Origin: Hysterium pulicare CBS 123377
Lineage: Eukaryota; Ascomycota; Dothideomycetes; Hysteriales; Hysteriaceae
NCBI GenBank assembly: GCA_000467715.1
Contig: AJFK01000044.1
Location: 1-61,350, forward strand
Direction: 5' to 3'
Length of the DNA stretch: 61,350 nucleotides
How positions within the stretch are numbered: the first letter of the stretch is position 1; the number at the start of each line of letters is the position of its first letter. Under the pieces are notes generated by a model. The model searched no databases. It saw nothing but the letters and a program-made list of their open reading frames with translations, and was not told the DNA's origin. Positions 1 through 10,918 of this stretch are shown here, piece after piece. A program made the position numbers and the translations under genes.

Positions 1-117
1 ACTAATCTACGGCTAACCATCGGTAGTACTTCAACACTCTTCCGCCTTCAAATCGACAACCTCAAGCAGAGCAGATCCGGCAATCAACTCTGCACCATCC
101 TCTCCATCATCCTCCGC

Positions 118-1545
118 ATGATGAGATCGTCAGCTATCGTCCTTGGCATTGGCCATGTCCTGCTCAGCCAGGTCATGGCCACCGGCTTTGATCCTAACAC
201 CCAGCGTATTGATGTCGGAGGCAGTCATAAGTTCATTCCGCCTGGTCATGGTGATCTCCGTGGGCCGTGTCCGGGTTTGAACGCATTGGCGAATCAGTGG
301 ATGCAAATCCAGCCGAAAGATGTATGCGGCACCAAAAGCTAACTTCAGCAAGTGGGTTTATTCCCCACAACGGATTTGCCACAATCGACCAAATGATTAA
401 TGCCTCGATGGAAGGTGTGTAACTCGGCGTATATCTGAGATCTCTCCTAATGATGACAGTGTTTGGAATGGGCAACGATATGGCCTCTCTGGCGGCCATT
501 TACGGTACTGCTATGTCTGCCTCTGGCGATCTAGTTCATATGTCCATCGGCGAATCACCAAGCCCTAATGTCGCTCCAGTGGACCCAAGCATTCATTTGA
601 TGGTCAATCCTGGAGGTCTAGATGGCACCCACAATACCTTCGAGACTGACGCATCGGCAACCCGACTTGACAAGAATCAACCAGAGTCCTCGGGCGATGC
701 TTCGAATGGCTCGCTTGCTGTGTTTATGCAGCTGTACAATCGCCAAGGCGGGATCCCTAACGACAAAGTGAATTACGACTTCAAGGTCCTTGCAGATCAT
801 CGGTTTCAGCGGAATCAAGACAGTATCGCACAAAACCCTTTGTTCTTCCTCCAGCCATTTGATGGTGCGCTCCTGCAGGGACTAACCTACAACATCATCT
901 ACGCTCTATTCGCAAACCGGAGTGCAGAGCATCCAGAAGGTAGATTAGATCGGGAAACTCTTATGTCATTCTATGCAGTCACGCGCAGTTCTAGTTACGG
1001 TGGGAGTATGACTCTCGTAAGTCTTCTCCCTCGATATCCAGATAATAGCCATAGCCTTAGTTGTTTTGTTACCATCTTCACTAACGGCACTGTAGACTAA
1101 AGGTTGGGAGCGTATACCCGACATTTGGTACCGTCGCCCGGTTAACGATCTGTATACCGCTGAAAAGGCCAACGTTGATCTCCTTGCCGCTGCTGAGCAA
1201 CATCCAGAGTTCATTGACAAGTGGACCATCGGGGTTAACACGGCTGGTGTCAACAGTCATCGTATAGTCGACATCAAGAGCCTCACTGGAGGCGCTTACA
1301 CTCCAGAAAATATCCGCGATGCCAGCAACTTGTCGTGCCTTGGCCTGCTTGGAGGACTTCTGCTGTGTCCACAATGGCTCCAAGGCTTCTACGTCAACTA
1401 TACTAGCAACGTTGTGCCCACGCTGATTGCGCGATTGCCACCTTTGCTCGCCTACTTGGAATGCCCGGCGTGGAGTTCAATCGATCCACGATTCTTTTCC
1501 GATATGTTCGCTGGATACAACGCTTCGTTGCCGAAGACGAGCTAA
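118..1545 (+). CDS. Secreted chloroperoxidase-like heme-thiolate peroxidase
   Basis: Heme-thiolate peroxidase or peroxygenase of the Peroxidase_2 (chloroperoxidase) family, which oxidises or halogenates small organic substrates outside the cell. Four exons fit: 118-296, 353-414, 460-1016 and 1096-1545, with introns of 56, 45 and 79 nt, giving about 415 residues. The N-terminus (about residues 1-20) is hydrophobic and looks like a signal peptide. GPCPGLNALANH at about 49-60 is the family hallmark; its Cys (about 51) is the proximal heme ligand. Exon 3 carries THNTFETDAS, matching the HN..E.D.S segment that supplies the acid-base Glu, and exon 4 begins with the conserved GWERIPD stretch. The splice sites are needed to join the PCP motif to HNGF and to GWERIP in frame. 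A second Met directly follows the first, so the start could be 121. The very C-terminus is the least certain part. The FAD oxidase follows in the same orientation 655 bp downstream. Confidence 0.85.
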
Positions 1546-2199
1546 ACTTCCTGGGTTTTGTCAAGACGCTGGGATTTAGTTTCCTGACGGGCGGCGAGGA
1601 TTTCATTGCTAGGTGAATGCCCTGGCTTGCACTTGTGTTAATAAAACAAATGAGAAAAAAAGGCGAATGAGTCGAGTGGATTCTGAGTATTTGTGGTGTT
1701 GCGGCAAGTTGATTGCAAAACGTGATGCCTCCAAATACTTTTGCATACTAGTCTTGTTGTAACCTACTGTAACCCACGTGAATAAATTGATTACGGTGTG
1801 GTTGGTCAATCATTCAGATGCATTGAAGATGCATGTCAGCGGTATACACAATTCTTTCAACTCCGACCGAACGGCGGAGCGCAATACGGTGTTGATCAAC
1901 TGGTTGAAGATTACTACACTAGGTGCTGATCATTACAACATCAGCGAATAAGGTTCTCTAAATGCACAGCAAAGACTGTAAGATTCTCCGTGCACGAAAT
2001 CTTACGATCAGGAGCGCAACGGCTCGACGTTCAGTTCGAAGTGAAAAGATGATATATTGCGGCACAGTAATGGATTTATACTGTGAGGGGTACCCTGTCA
2101 ATATCCCACAGAGGATTTCATACCTTGATTCTTCAGCTTTTTATGTCAGAGCCCACTTTCTGACACCTCATTCCTCTCATTCACAGCTCGTTCTTCAAA
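1546..2199. other. Intergenic, peroxidase to FAD oxidase
   Basis: No coding sequence is supported here. It contains one copy (about 1718-1790) of a short diverged repeat that also lies twice downstream of the FAD oxidase. A CACGTG E-box-like palindrome is at about 1777. The 60 bp before the 2200 start are pyrimidine-rich, as in many fungal promoters. Confidence 0.5.
1718..1790. repeat. Diverged short repeat, copy A
   Basis: Begins with an acgtgatgcctccaa-type motif and resembles segments at about 3885-3955 and 4015-4090. Identity is moderate by eye (roughly 60 percent) and many differences are transitions. It could be a relic of a small mobile element or of an ancient local duplication. Confidence 0.3.
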
Positions 2200-3824
2200 A
2201 TGACAGCTTCTAGAGCAATCGAGGCCTTGCGACAGCCGTTTCCCAGCTCTCAAATTGTTCTACCCGGAACAGAAAATTTCAAGAGATTGAACGAGTCATA
2301 TGGCTCCGCACTGGAGGCTGACATCAGTCCGGCTGCCATATTCCTACCGAAAACCAAAGAAGAGGTTTCCAAGTTCATACACACTATTAAGCCATTTACT
2401 AAGAGCGGCGAAATTTCCTTCGCTATTCGCGGTGGAGGACAGCAGCCGCTTCCAGGCTGCGCGAATATTGAAGCCGGTATCACGCTAGACCTGAGCAAGT
2501 TGACTGGTATTGAGATAAAAGATGATAGCACGGTGTCCATTGCAGCCGGTGAGAGATGGAGTGCGGTATACGAAGCACTCGATGGAAAGGGATTGGGTAT
2601 TTGTGGAAGTCGGAGCTCGAAGGGTGGGATTGGAGGACTGGCACTGCAAGGTACGTGTATCACTTTAGGAGTGGGATTCTGGAAGCAAGTGTGGATTTTA
2701 AAGCTACATGCTCATACTGATAGGTGGTCTATCCTTCTTCTCCTCACGCGAAGGTTTCGTAAGCGATAACGTTCTCAACTATGAGATCGTTCTAGCATCC
2801 GGCGCTATCACTAACGCCAATGCGAATGAAAACCCCGATCTCTGGCTTGCGCTAAAAGGTGGTGCGAATAACTTTGGAGTTATCACTCGCTACGATATGA
2901 GGACATTTGAACAAGGCCCCTTTTGGGGCGGCAGTGTCTACTACTTTGAGCCAACTTTTCCCAGCCAGATCGAGGCTTTAGTTAACGAGCTTAAGAACCC
3001 CACAACCGACGAGACGCATCTTATGGTCAGCATTGGCTATGCTGCCCAATTCGGTCAGATGATGTGTATGAATCAAGTATATTACACTCGGGAAGTTGAG
3101 AAACCACCCGTGCTCCAGCCGTTCACGAAGATTGAACCTCAAATTGATCAACTGAACTCTATGCGCTTGATGAGTTTGAAAGAAGCTGCTACCGAGCAAG
3201 CTTCAGATGCCAGCTATCACGTGAGGTAAGTTTCTTCCTATTCACTCAGCGATTAGACTGCAGACAAGGCGTACCATCGATCGCCGTGATTCACAATCAC
3301 GATGCTTTTCAGTAGTTCTTTTAGGGTTAACTCAGGCTAGGTATGCCTTGATGAACACTGTGGTGAAGGCAGACATCGCCACTCTTCAGGCCGCATCCGA
3401 CATCTACACTGCAGCTCTAGAACCTGTTAAACCTCTCGAAGGCCTTATATGCTCTCTCACCCTCCAACCTTACGCTACATCTCTCCTAAAGAAATCTGCT
3501 GCGCTCGGCGGCAACTCCTTAGGCTTGGATGCCGCGAATGGCCCTCTTGTCTCGGTCCTCCTCCTGACCTATTGGAAGAATAAGGAAGATGATGACACGA
3601 TACTAAAAGTGATGAGAGAGGCGCTTGAGAAGATTGAGAAGGACTCCATAGAGAGGAAGCAGGCAGTGGATTTTAAATTCATGAATTATGCCTTCAGTTT
3701 CCAAGATCCGATTAGTTCATACGGAGCTGAGAACAAGAAAAAGCTGCAGAGCGTGAGTAAGAAGTATGATCCGGAAGGCTTGTTTCAGAAGGGTGTTCCT
3801 GGTGGATTCAAGCTATTTCCTTGA
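2200..3824 (+). CDS. FAD-linked oxidase, berberine-bridge-like (PCMH fold)
   Basis: FAD-dependent oxidoreductase of the fungal BBE/6-hydroxynicotine-oxidase type, using oxygen to oxidise a small organic substrate. Exons 2200-2650, 2724-3225 and 3341-3824 give 478 residues, the usual family size; introns are 73 and 115 nt. The FAD-binding half contains AIRGGGQQPLPG (about 75-86), SSKGGIGGLALQGG (about 139-152) followed by LSFFSSREGFVSDNV, and DLWLALKGGANNFGVIT. The substrate half ends with a Tyr-Asp-Pro-x-Gly-x-Phe-containing C-terminus (KYDPEGLFQKGVPGG), typical of the BBE C-terminal segment. Two usual covalent FAD anchors appear absent: Gln replaces the His of RxGGH, and Ser sits where the cysteinyl anchor is expected, so FAD is probably held non-covalently. 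No clear signal peptide is seen, unlike many secreted relatives. The second intron is long and has alternative acceptors, so that junction is the weakest part of the model. Confidence 0.85.
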
Positions 3825-4231
3825 TTGACAGATGGGGTGGGAAGACTACCGTAGGGGTGAATTTGGAGGACAAAGTTTCTTGTTAGACTACCTCTACCAA
3901 GGTACTACTAGCCTTCAGCTGCAGAATCAGATCGTAATATTTGATAAAGCAATCATCAAAATCTGGACAATGGATTTCGAATATGCGTGATGTTGCGTGA
4001 GAGTGAACTGCAACACGTGATACCTCTAACCACTGGTCGTGTACTACTGGACTTCAACTATAGAATAACATTGTACTGTGTGTTAAATCAACCTTCGAAA
4101 GTCTCCGAATATCGTTAGAGTTACGTTGATTTGAATGGTAAATAATTCAACACCTCACGTGCGCTGGCGATTCCGTGCCTTGGCGAGATCTCAAAACGCG
4201 TTCCCAACTCTCAACTCACCACCGCATTATC
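3825..4231. other. Intergenic with two repeat copies
   Basis: No ORF is supported. Holds repeat copies B and C (about 3885-3955 and 4015-4090), about 130 bp apart in direct orientation. CACGTG motifs lie at about 4015 and 4155; the latter is in the presumed promoter of the Sld7-like gene. Confidence 0.45.
3885..4090. repeat. Diverged direct repeat, copies B and C
   Basis: The stretch starting gtactact at about 3902 aligns without large gaps to the one starting gtactact at about 4041 for about 55 bp. Preceding cctcta motifs also align. Mismatches are largely a/g or c/t exchanges, compatible with an old duplication altered by RIP-like mutation. Copy A lies upstream of the FAD oxidase. Confidence 0.4.
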
Positions 4232-5856
4232 ATGGCAGATATATGGAGCGGAAGTATCAACTTTCCAAATGAAACAGAAATTAAAGGTAACGTTTATTGA
4301 AAAATCGCATGCGCTTTGCTAAGTCGTCGTAGCAGTAACACTTTCCGCACACGACGCGTCGTGCTCCCCTCAATTCCTCCCCTCCGCGTTTCGCTTCCTA
4401 TCGGTCGTCGATACTTCTAGAATTCCATTATACCTCGCCGCTGGGCCGAATTTTGATGTGTGGACAACTTCACCAGAGACCGAACAATGGTTCAGCTCAG
4501 TACTACTCGGAGAAGATGCGCTCAAGCCTGACGCGTCTGGAGATGTAAACGGAGGCGCGTGGTGGGGAAATGCGAGATCACAATCACCGCTTGGGATACT
4601 GGTGCAAGTGGACAGCGATGCAATCGCTACAAAGAGTCCGAGAATAACAGAGATTCTATTCTACGGCACGGTCACGTCGCAGAAATACTGTGGTTTGCCC
4701 ACACCGCCTACGTCATCTCCAGATGTGCACCAAAATGCTCGAGACACCCCGGAGCTTCGAGTACATGCGCTACCCCTATCTTCAGACCTTCTCCAAGGTC
4801 CCTTCTTATCGCACTTGCCTCCTCTTTCTCCCTCTCTGCCTAGCGATACCGAAATTCTGAATAAAAACGATGCGCAGTTTTTGTCTCCACTGGCATCGAA
4901 CGAACCGACGTCTCCTGGATCCCAGAAACGAAAACACGTCAATGATGTCTTTGAAGAAGCTACTCAGACTAGGAAGAAGGCAAGAAGGAAAGGAGGCGAA
5001 GGTGTTGCAGCTGCAGCTGCCAAGATGGATGAACGCCGACCAGCTTTTGCACATCAGAAATCCCTATCAATGGACAGCAGGGCAGCTATTGAGTTCAAAG
5101 GCGATAATGAAAGCTCTAGCGAACAGACACTGAGCAAAGTAGCACGGCCGCTATCCCGTTCGCCAAGCATCTCCTCTGAGATTCGCCCGTTAAGCAGGAG
5201 AGGACTTCTTGATATGCCAGCCAAGAGATCTTCCTTATCTAGAGTCACCAGCATCGCGGCAGGGCCTGAGGAGCCGACGATAGAATCCAGGAACAAGGAT
5301 GCACTTTCCCGTGTTGTTATGGCGGGCATGCGCATGTACGGTTTGCACCAACGGAAGAAAACGAAATCTAGACGCGGATCTGTTGCACCCTCAGTCGATG
5401 GAGATGGCCAAGTCACAGAAGGGCAAGCTGCTGAGGATGCTGCAAAGGATGAGGAGTATAAACAAATCTATCATCAAGCTTTCAAGGGCGCAGCTCTAGC
5501 GCTGGTATGTGTTTCTTCAACACTGGCCGCAACTAAAACTCGAAGACTGACACAACATTCAGAGAAACCATATTGCAATTTTACCACTTCATTCTCAGCC
5601 GGACTGTCTTCGCGATGTTGTGGACAAGTTACTCGCCATCTTCTGCAGTGACCCGCTTGCCGAATCCTTACCCGACATAGAGCACATGGAACTGATGGCA
5701 ACACCAGGCGGTCGTAAGGGTCTCGGTGTTCCTGGGTCTGCACATGGTCAAGCAAGTCCATTTGATAAGGCCAAGAGTGCCATATCTCCAGCAGTCAACA
5801 CTAGAGGGGTCGTTATGGATATCAAAACTCCAGACACCAGGAAGCAAAAATCATGA
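4232..5856 (+). CDS. Sld7-like DNA replication initiation protein
   Basis: Predicted 505-residue nuclear protein in three exons: 4232-4286, 4336-5504 and 5563-5856 (introns 49 and 58 nt). The C-terminal segment reading IYHQAFKGAALAL, then RNHIAILPLHSQPDCLRD and VVDKLLAIFCSDPL, is what I recognise as the Sld7 C-terminal domain. That family binds Sld3 and helps load Cdc45 at replication origins. The last intron must be spliced to rebuild this domain in one frame, which supports the model. The N-terminal 130 residues look folded (FLSVVDTSRIPLYLAAGP, then GILVQVDSDAIATKSPRITE). The middle (about 150-380) is low-complexity, rich in Ser, Lys, Arg and Ser-Pro or Thr-Pro sites, a plausible phosphorylation region. 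Family assignment rests on pattern recall; the gene model itself is firm. Confidence 0.7.
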
Positions 5857-6493
5857 TATCAATCAAGAGAATACTAATTAGAGTAGCCCCTTTGCAGTGA
5901 GAACCAATTGCAGTGAATGTTTTCCATAAATGAGGGAGCAATTATACATGGATCTACGGGACCATACACCTGACGATTTTGCTCTGCTTCACAAAGCGAG
6001 CGTTCCCTTCCCTTGTTCCACGACTGGCTCTTTCCAGCATGCAGCTGCGTGGCCTAGCACCCTCCTTAGCAGATATTGACCAACACGCGCTGTAATGATG
6101 ACCTTCACCACTCGAAGTGAATGCTAGAGACGTTGCTGTAGTAGCAAACACGTATCTACGTCATAGGCATATAATCAAAACGCGCGCGTCGTCAACAACA
6201 ACACTTTCTTATCGCGAACACCAACATCAAAACAACACGCCTCCGAGCAGTACTGCTTCACCTTACTGTACGCGATGGATACTTCTATGGATGATGACCC
6301 TATGATCTCGGATCAGTCGGCGGGAACGTTTCCCATAGGCTCTGCCATCCCTTAACACTAACCTAATGCTAACACACATCAGCTACTCCTGCCCCTACAG
6401 CTAACCAAATCTTCGCTCAAGGGACAGCTGTTTCGAACCAGTTGCGAGGTAGGCGAACATGCCGAGTACAGTCTAATAACAAATTGGCTGACT
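5857..6493. other. Intergenic with possible 5' exons of the next gene
   Basis: An ATG at 6275 opens an acidic reading frame (MDTSMDDDPMISDQSAG), followed by a branch site and acceptor near 6382, a coding-like stretch (PAPTANQIFAQGTAVSNQL) and a donor near 6449 leading to an acceptor at about 6500. The second and third pieces join in frame to the downstream protein. No gt donor in the first piece has the required phase, so I cannot build a complete 5' end. Confidence 0.35.
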
Positions 6494-7854
6494 ATGACAG
6501 AACAACCGCCCCCTCTACCCGCCCATGGTCAATTGAGTGGTGTTCTACCTGCGCCGAAGTCTTTCGCTCCCACTCAGCTTGGCAAACGAAAAGCGAGGCC
6601 ATTAACTAAGCAGGATTTGGATGCAGATCTTGAAGACATACTCAAGAATCGATCTACGAACATCGGCACGGGTACAAGTACAACTGCCGCCATCACCAAC
6701 ACAGCTCCTGCTTTGGCATCTCATTTGACAAATTCACGCCGACAGAGCGCCTCGCCTTATGTGTCGTCCGGAACTCCTCAGCGCAACATCAGCAATAAGA
6801 GACCCCATCGCTCAAATTCCCACCCACAGCCGCAAAACAAAATGCCGCGTCTTGGACGTTACATCGTTGACTACTCCACTGGAAATTTTGCAGCAAAGCC
6901 ATCAAAGTCCTTCGCCAATCAACAAAAGCAAGTTATTGATATCAGAGAAACGCCTGACTGGCCAACTGAGGGCATTTTGATGCTTCACGAACATGACCGA
7001 CAATGCAAATACTGTACCGGCGAACGCATTTACGTGACACGACGCGATGAGGTTATTGATCTGTTCCATCACGTCAAGGGCAGGCATTTACATGCCGTGA
7101 AGGGGGATTTGAAGGACTTGGATGTAAAGTTGAGCGAGGAAATCATTATGGCTAATGGGACCACGTATGAACCCAGCTCTCCATAACCTCCAACGCATCT
7201 TTAGCTCCTCAGTCTCTTGACGCTAATTGTTCTGCTAGCAAATGGATCCGTACGAGTACCGCCCGCTTCCAAGCCCTCGAACGTCATCTCTCCAACACTA
7301 AAAACCCTAACCAAGCCGAAATCATCAAGCGCCTTTCAGAAATTATTCACAGTGTCTTCAAGGTCACCAAGCTTTCGAAAAACCGCGATACCTACAATCT
7401 GCTCTTAGAAGAGATGTTCAGATGCATGTCCGACCACATACCTGTGGACGAACTCATCGACCTCTCAAATGAAGCTCTATATCGTTGCCGCATAACGCAA
7501 GATGATCGGACGGACCTGGAGATTGAGAATGATGATCTATTGGCAGCTGGTTTGATCGATCTGAAGGGCAAAGCCTTTGGATACGATTTGGAATGGCAGT
7601 TGTCTGAGAATGAATATGCGCAGGAGAGAGTGTGGAACAAGGTTGTTAACGCTAGGGCATCGAAGGCTATTGGTAAAGCTAATTTAAGTAAGTACATTGC
7701 GACGGAGTTTCTTGTGGATGCTATCAATGAGGCCGTTGATGGGGTTGTTGCTAAGGTTATTGGGAATGCTGTGGATGCGAAAGGGGATGTTGAGAGGGGC
7801 GAGAAGGAGGAGAGGGAACAGGAGGATAAGGATGGGGATTGTGATATGAGTTAG
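6494..7854 (+). CDS. Unnamed C2H2-like finger protein, paralogue A
   Basis: Function unknown. The minimal model starts at the ATG at 6494 and joins 6494-7164 to 7239-7854 (intron 74 nt), giving 428 residues; upstream exons may add an acidic N-terminus. The first 130 residues are low-complexity with basic patches. A finger-like motif follows: CKYC, then 18 residues, then H-x4-H (HVKGRH), then KLSEEIIMANGT just before the intron. After the intron the protein is alpha-helical and ends in an acidic tail. The neighbouring convergent gene at 8052-8907 has the same finger, the same K-L-S-x-E-I-x-M-x-x-G-T block and an intron at the same place and phase, so the two are paralogues. DNA- or protein-binding is only suggested by the finger. 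Confidence 0.6.
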
Positions 7855-8051
7855 GTTTGCCGAGGTGTTTTACTGGGTTTGCTGAGGGGTTTTACTGGGT
7901 TTGCTTTGACTAGGATATGTGTAGTTTAGGGTATGATAGTCCTGGATTGGGCCTTTTTGTGGTGTAGTAGCAGAGTACCCAGTTCAATGAAGCATTGTAA
8001 ATCAAACGGGAATTATTTTCCATCTGCAAATGGTTCGGCCAGTCCTCAGCC

Positions 8052-8907
8052 CTACCACCCGAATCTTTCCTTCAACCTCTCGAATTTCTTCAAGGAAAAT
8101 TTCATCGACCTCATCTTTCCCACCCACTTCCTGCTCGGATTGTCCATATCCTCGTTCCGAACATAATCGTTCCAATCAAGCGCCATTTTTCTCATATCAC
8201 AAATCATCAACATGGTCATGTAGTACTCGATCTCTACCAAAGGCTCTCCTTCGTCGAACAGGGCTTCGATCTCCTCATAAGGCGTTCGAAGTGTGTTCCC
8301 CTTGCCGAATTGGATGCGGATGTCGTGCATGTAGTAGAATCTGTCGATGTGTTCGTATAAGGATTTGATTAAAGGGACGAGTGGGTTAATTTGGAAGAAT
8401 CGGGCTGTGGATTTGATGTCTGTGAGGTGGGTTCGAGGTTTGATATCATGGCTTGGGAGCCAGATTGGTCTGCTGATGAATCAATTAGCTACGGTTTTGC
8501 GAAGAGTTCAATCTCTTTCTTCTTAAGGATCCGAGAGGCTGGACTTGATAAAGAGCTCACCTTGTCCCATCCTTCATCTCGATCTCCCTACTCAACTTCA
8601 TATCTTTCCTATCAGCATCATCCCCAAAGATATGTTTCAACCTCAAATGCTTATGCAACTCGTCCGCAGATTGAAATCTACGCCTTGAATAATCTCCCGG
8701 ACAGAAGTGGCAAACACGATCGCGCCAGGTCAATTTGAGTTCTTGAGAAGGATCTTTAACTGAAGGCCATGGTGAAGCTAATACAAAGAAGTCGGGAAAA
8801 GTCGCCGTCGTCGGTGTGGCGGGTATGTCTAATGGCTCCGGATATGGGCTTGAAGCTCGGCGGCGAAGGTTTTCGGGCGGAGGGTTGCTGGATGGTTTGG
8901 GCGGCAT
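8052..8907 (-). CDS. Unnamed C2H2-like finger protein, paralogue B
   Basis: Function unknown; 254 residues from exons 8907-8561 and 8469-8052 (intron 91 nt). The Pro-rich N-terminus leads to CHFC, 17 residues, then H-x4-H (HLRLKH) and KLSREIEMKDGT, immediately followed by a phase-2 intron. Finger spacing, the following block and the intron position match the gene at 6494-7854. The C-terminal half is helical (PYEEIEALFDEGEPLVEIEY, then MRKMALDWNDYVR) and only weakly like its partner. The two genes converge with about 200 bp between their stops, consistent with an inverted duplication that has since diverged strongly. Confidence 0.7.
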
Positions 8908-9719
8908 GGTTGTTTGTATAAGTGAGTAAAGTGCGGGTAGAGGTAGCTAGAGATGAGTTAAAGACAATACGGACTGCATGTATCGGAGCTACCTAGGTAA
9001 GCTACGAAAGCACTAACCAAGTTCATTCACATTCACCTCCGCAATGACCCCGGCTATTCCGACGCACTGGCATTTTCCATCCCACATTCACATTCATCTG
9101 CCAAGCAAGGCTCCTTCCTGTTTTAGAAGGAGTGCATAGCAAGTGTTGATTCCTGGCCAAGACCTTTAAAATGCAGACCAATGAGAAGGCGAGCGCATTC
9201 AGCCCTACATTTCTTACGCTAAGCTTCCCCACGAAGAGTCATAGGGCAGAAAGCTTGGTATGCTTTCACCACTTTTCACCCCAGGAAGTGGTATCCACTC
9301 AATCGAAGCTTTCAGAGTTTGTTTGTTCTTTGTTTGACCATCATATGCCAACCGCATGCCTGAATTTCGAAACGGCTTCTTCTAAAAATCATGAATGGCT
9401 TTCTAGCTAGGTCACATCTCGTTAAATTCACATCTTTCCCTCATTTCAGCTCATTCGATTCATTGATTTCTTCACATCCCTATTGAATTTGGCCTATATA
9501 CGTTCATAAAAGCATTATGTACTATGTTCAGTCTTGCCCCTCGCGACTCATACTCGTCTTCGTGTTCGTGAATAAATCGCCAAAATCTCAGGGGCCCAAT
9601 ATATGTTATGCCTCTTATACTCAGAATCGACTCTCCAAACTCTCAATCCCCATCTTTACCTCGACCACTACACCTAGCTTCCACTACCCACAAGAAAATC
9701 GACAACAGCAACTTCAACC
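8908..9719. other. Intergenic, divergent promoter region
   Basis: Separates paralogue B (minus) from the plus-strand gene at 9720. No ORF with coding character is seen. The last 60 bp before 9720 are C/A-rich, as expected for a fungal 5' leader. Confidence 0.5.
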
Positions 9720-10499
9720 ATGAACCCTCGTCGATCTTTTCTCCCTTTCTCCACACGAAATCTTCCTAGGATCTCAGTTCCGGATGAAGACGAATCTACC
9801 TTCGGGATAACTGGTAGCGACCTCGAAGTGAATATCCCTCCCGGGTCTGCACCACACGTTTGTAGACCTGGCACATTGTCCGAAATCCGTCGGCCCCTTA
9901 CATGGTGCTTTGAAAACACCGCTTGCTGGCCGACCATGGACATGTCTTGGACGTATATTCCATGGGGAGTCTGTCATATCATTTACCCAGATGGTAGGCC
10001 TATTGAAGGCGCAGTCAATGTGCGCCCCACAGGACCTCTGATCTCATGTCATATCGGCGACGGCATAGTCGTGAATGAGGAGGGAAAAGTTGTAGGGTGT
10101 TACAAGACATTCAACTTCAATGCCATCGATGAAGAGAAAGGAAGGCTGATAATGATGAGGAACAATATCCAAGCGAAGAAGATGCAGATCCAGCATTATA
10201 TCGAACGCCCTGAAGCCAATGAGTTCTCCAATAAGTTTATTGGGAAGATGTATAAGGATATCAACGAGCTGCAAGAGGAGCGTGATAAACTTCAAGAACG
10301 CGTTGGCAGCTATCAGAAGTTCATGATCTCAAGGCACCGAGTACCTATATTGGAGCCCGTCGATGGGACCATTGGAGAGAAGAAGATGGCAACGTATGGA
10401 AAGAAATACCGAGAGCATCTCGACCAGTTCAGAGCTGCGGCACAAGGGACGAAATGGAATATCAGAATACCCCAGTTCATGAGCTTGCAAGACGAATAG
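9720..10499 (+). CDS. Hypothetical coiled-coil protein
   Basis: Single-exon ORF of 259 residues; I do not recognise the family. It has no signal peptide or membrane segment. Residues about 60-130 look globular and contain Cys and Trp (ENTACWPTMDMSWTYIPWG, then CHIGDGIVVNEEGKVVGCY). Residues about 145-205 are strongly helical and charged (YKDINELQEERDKLQERV), probably a coiled coil. A basic C-terminal tail follows. The ATG is preceded by a clean leader with no in-frame upstream ATG nearby. The single long frame with natural amino-acid composition makes it a believable gene. Confidence 0.65.
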   Translation: MNPRRSFLPFSTRNLPRISVPDEDESTFGITGSDLEVNIPPGSAPHVCRPGTLSEIRRPLTWCFENTACWPTMDMSWTYIPWGVCHIIYPDGRPIEGAVNVRPTGPLISCHIGDGIVVNEEGKVVGCYKTFNFNAIDEEKGRLIMMRNNIQAKKMQIQHYIERPEANEFSNKFIGKMYKDINELQEERDKLQERVGSYQKFMISRHRVPILEPVDGTIGEKKMATYGKKYREHLDQFRAAAQGTKWNIRIPQFMSLQDE

Positions 10500-10918
10500 G
10501 GATTGGGCTTAGACCAATGGTAGGGAATATTTGGTTGAGTTCGTCTTCTCTGAGAGATCATAATTTGGGGAAGGATTGCTATCTGTAGGTTAAGAATCAT
10601 GGGATTTCAGGAATGACTTGCGTGTACAGATAACAGATTCTTGTGACATCCTCACTAAATGACTAATTGATAAACGTGTGACCTCATCTATAGCTATTCC
10701 AAGAAGTATCGCATCACCTGCAATGAGTTTGAAGCGGCAAACTCCTTCCACACACTCACTTGACCGAAAAACAAACACTTACCTGTGACCCTTGCCACCC
10801 ATAAAGTACCCACCGGCACACTCTCCACCCAAACCCACCACAAACACTCCCCATCTTCCATTACGGCCCACTCCACTCACACCCACATATAAAACCCACC
10901 AAGACCTCAACCTCACCA
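10500..10918. other. Intergenic
   Basis: The 3' flank of the coiled-coil gene and a C/A-rich promoter stretch (about 10790-10918) before the next start. No other signal is seen. Confidence 0.5.

Noticed and set aside
118-3824. Secondary-metabolite gene cluster (peroxidase, FAD oxidase, with SDR and Zn2Cys6 factor nearby)
   Set aside because: No backbone synthase is present and a replication gene interrupts the series, so co-function is not supported.
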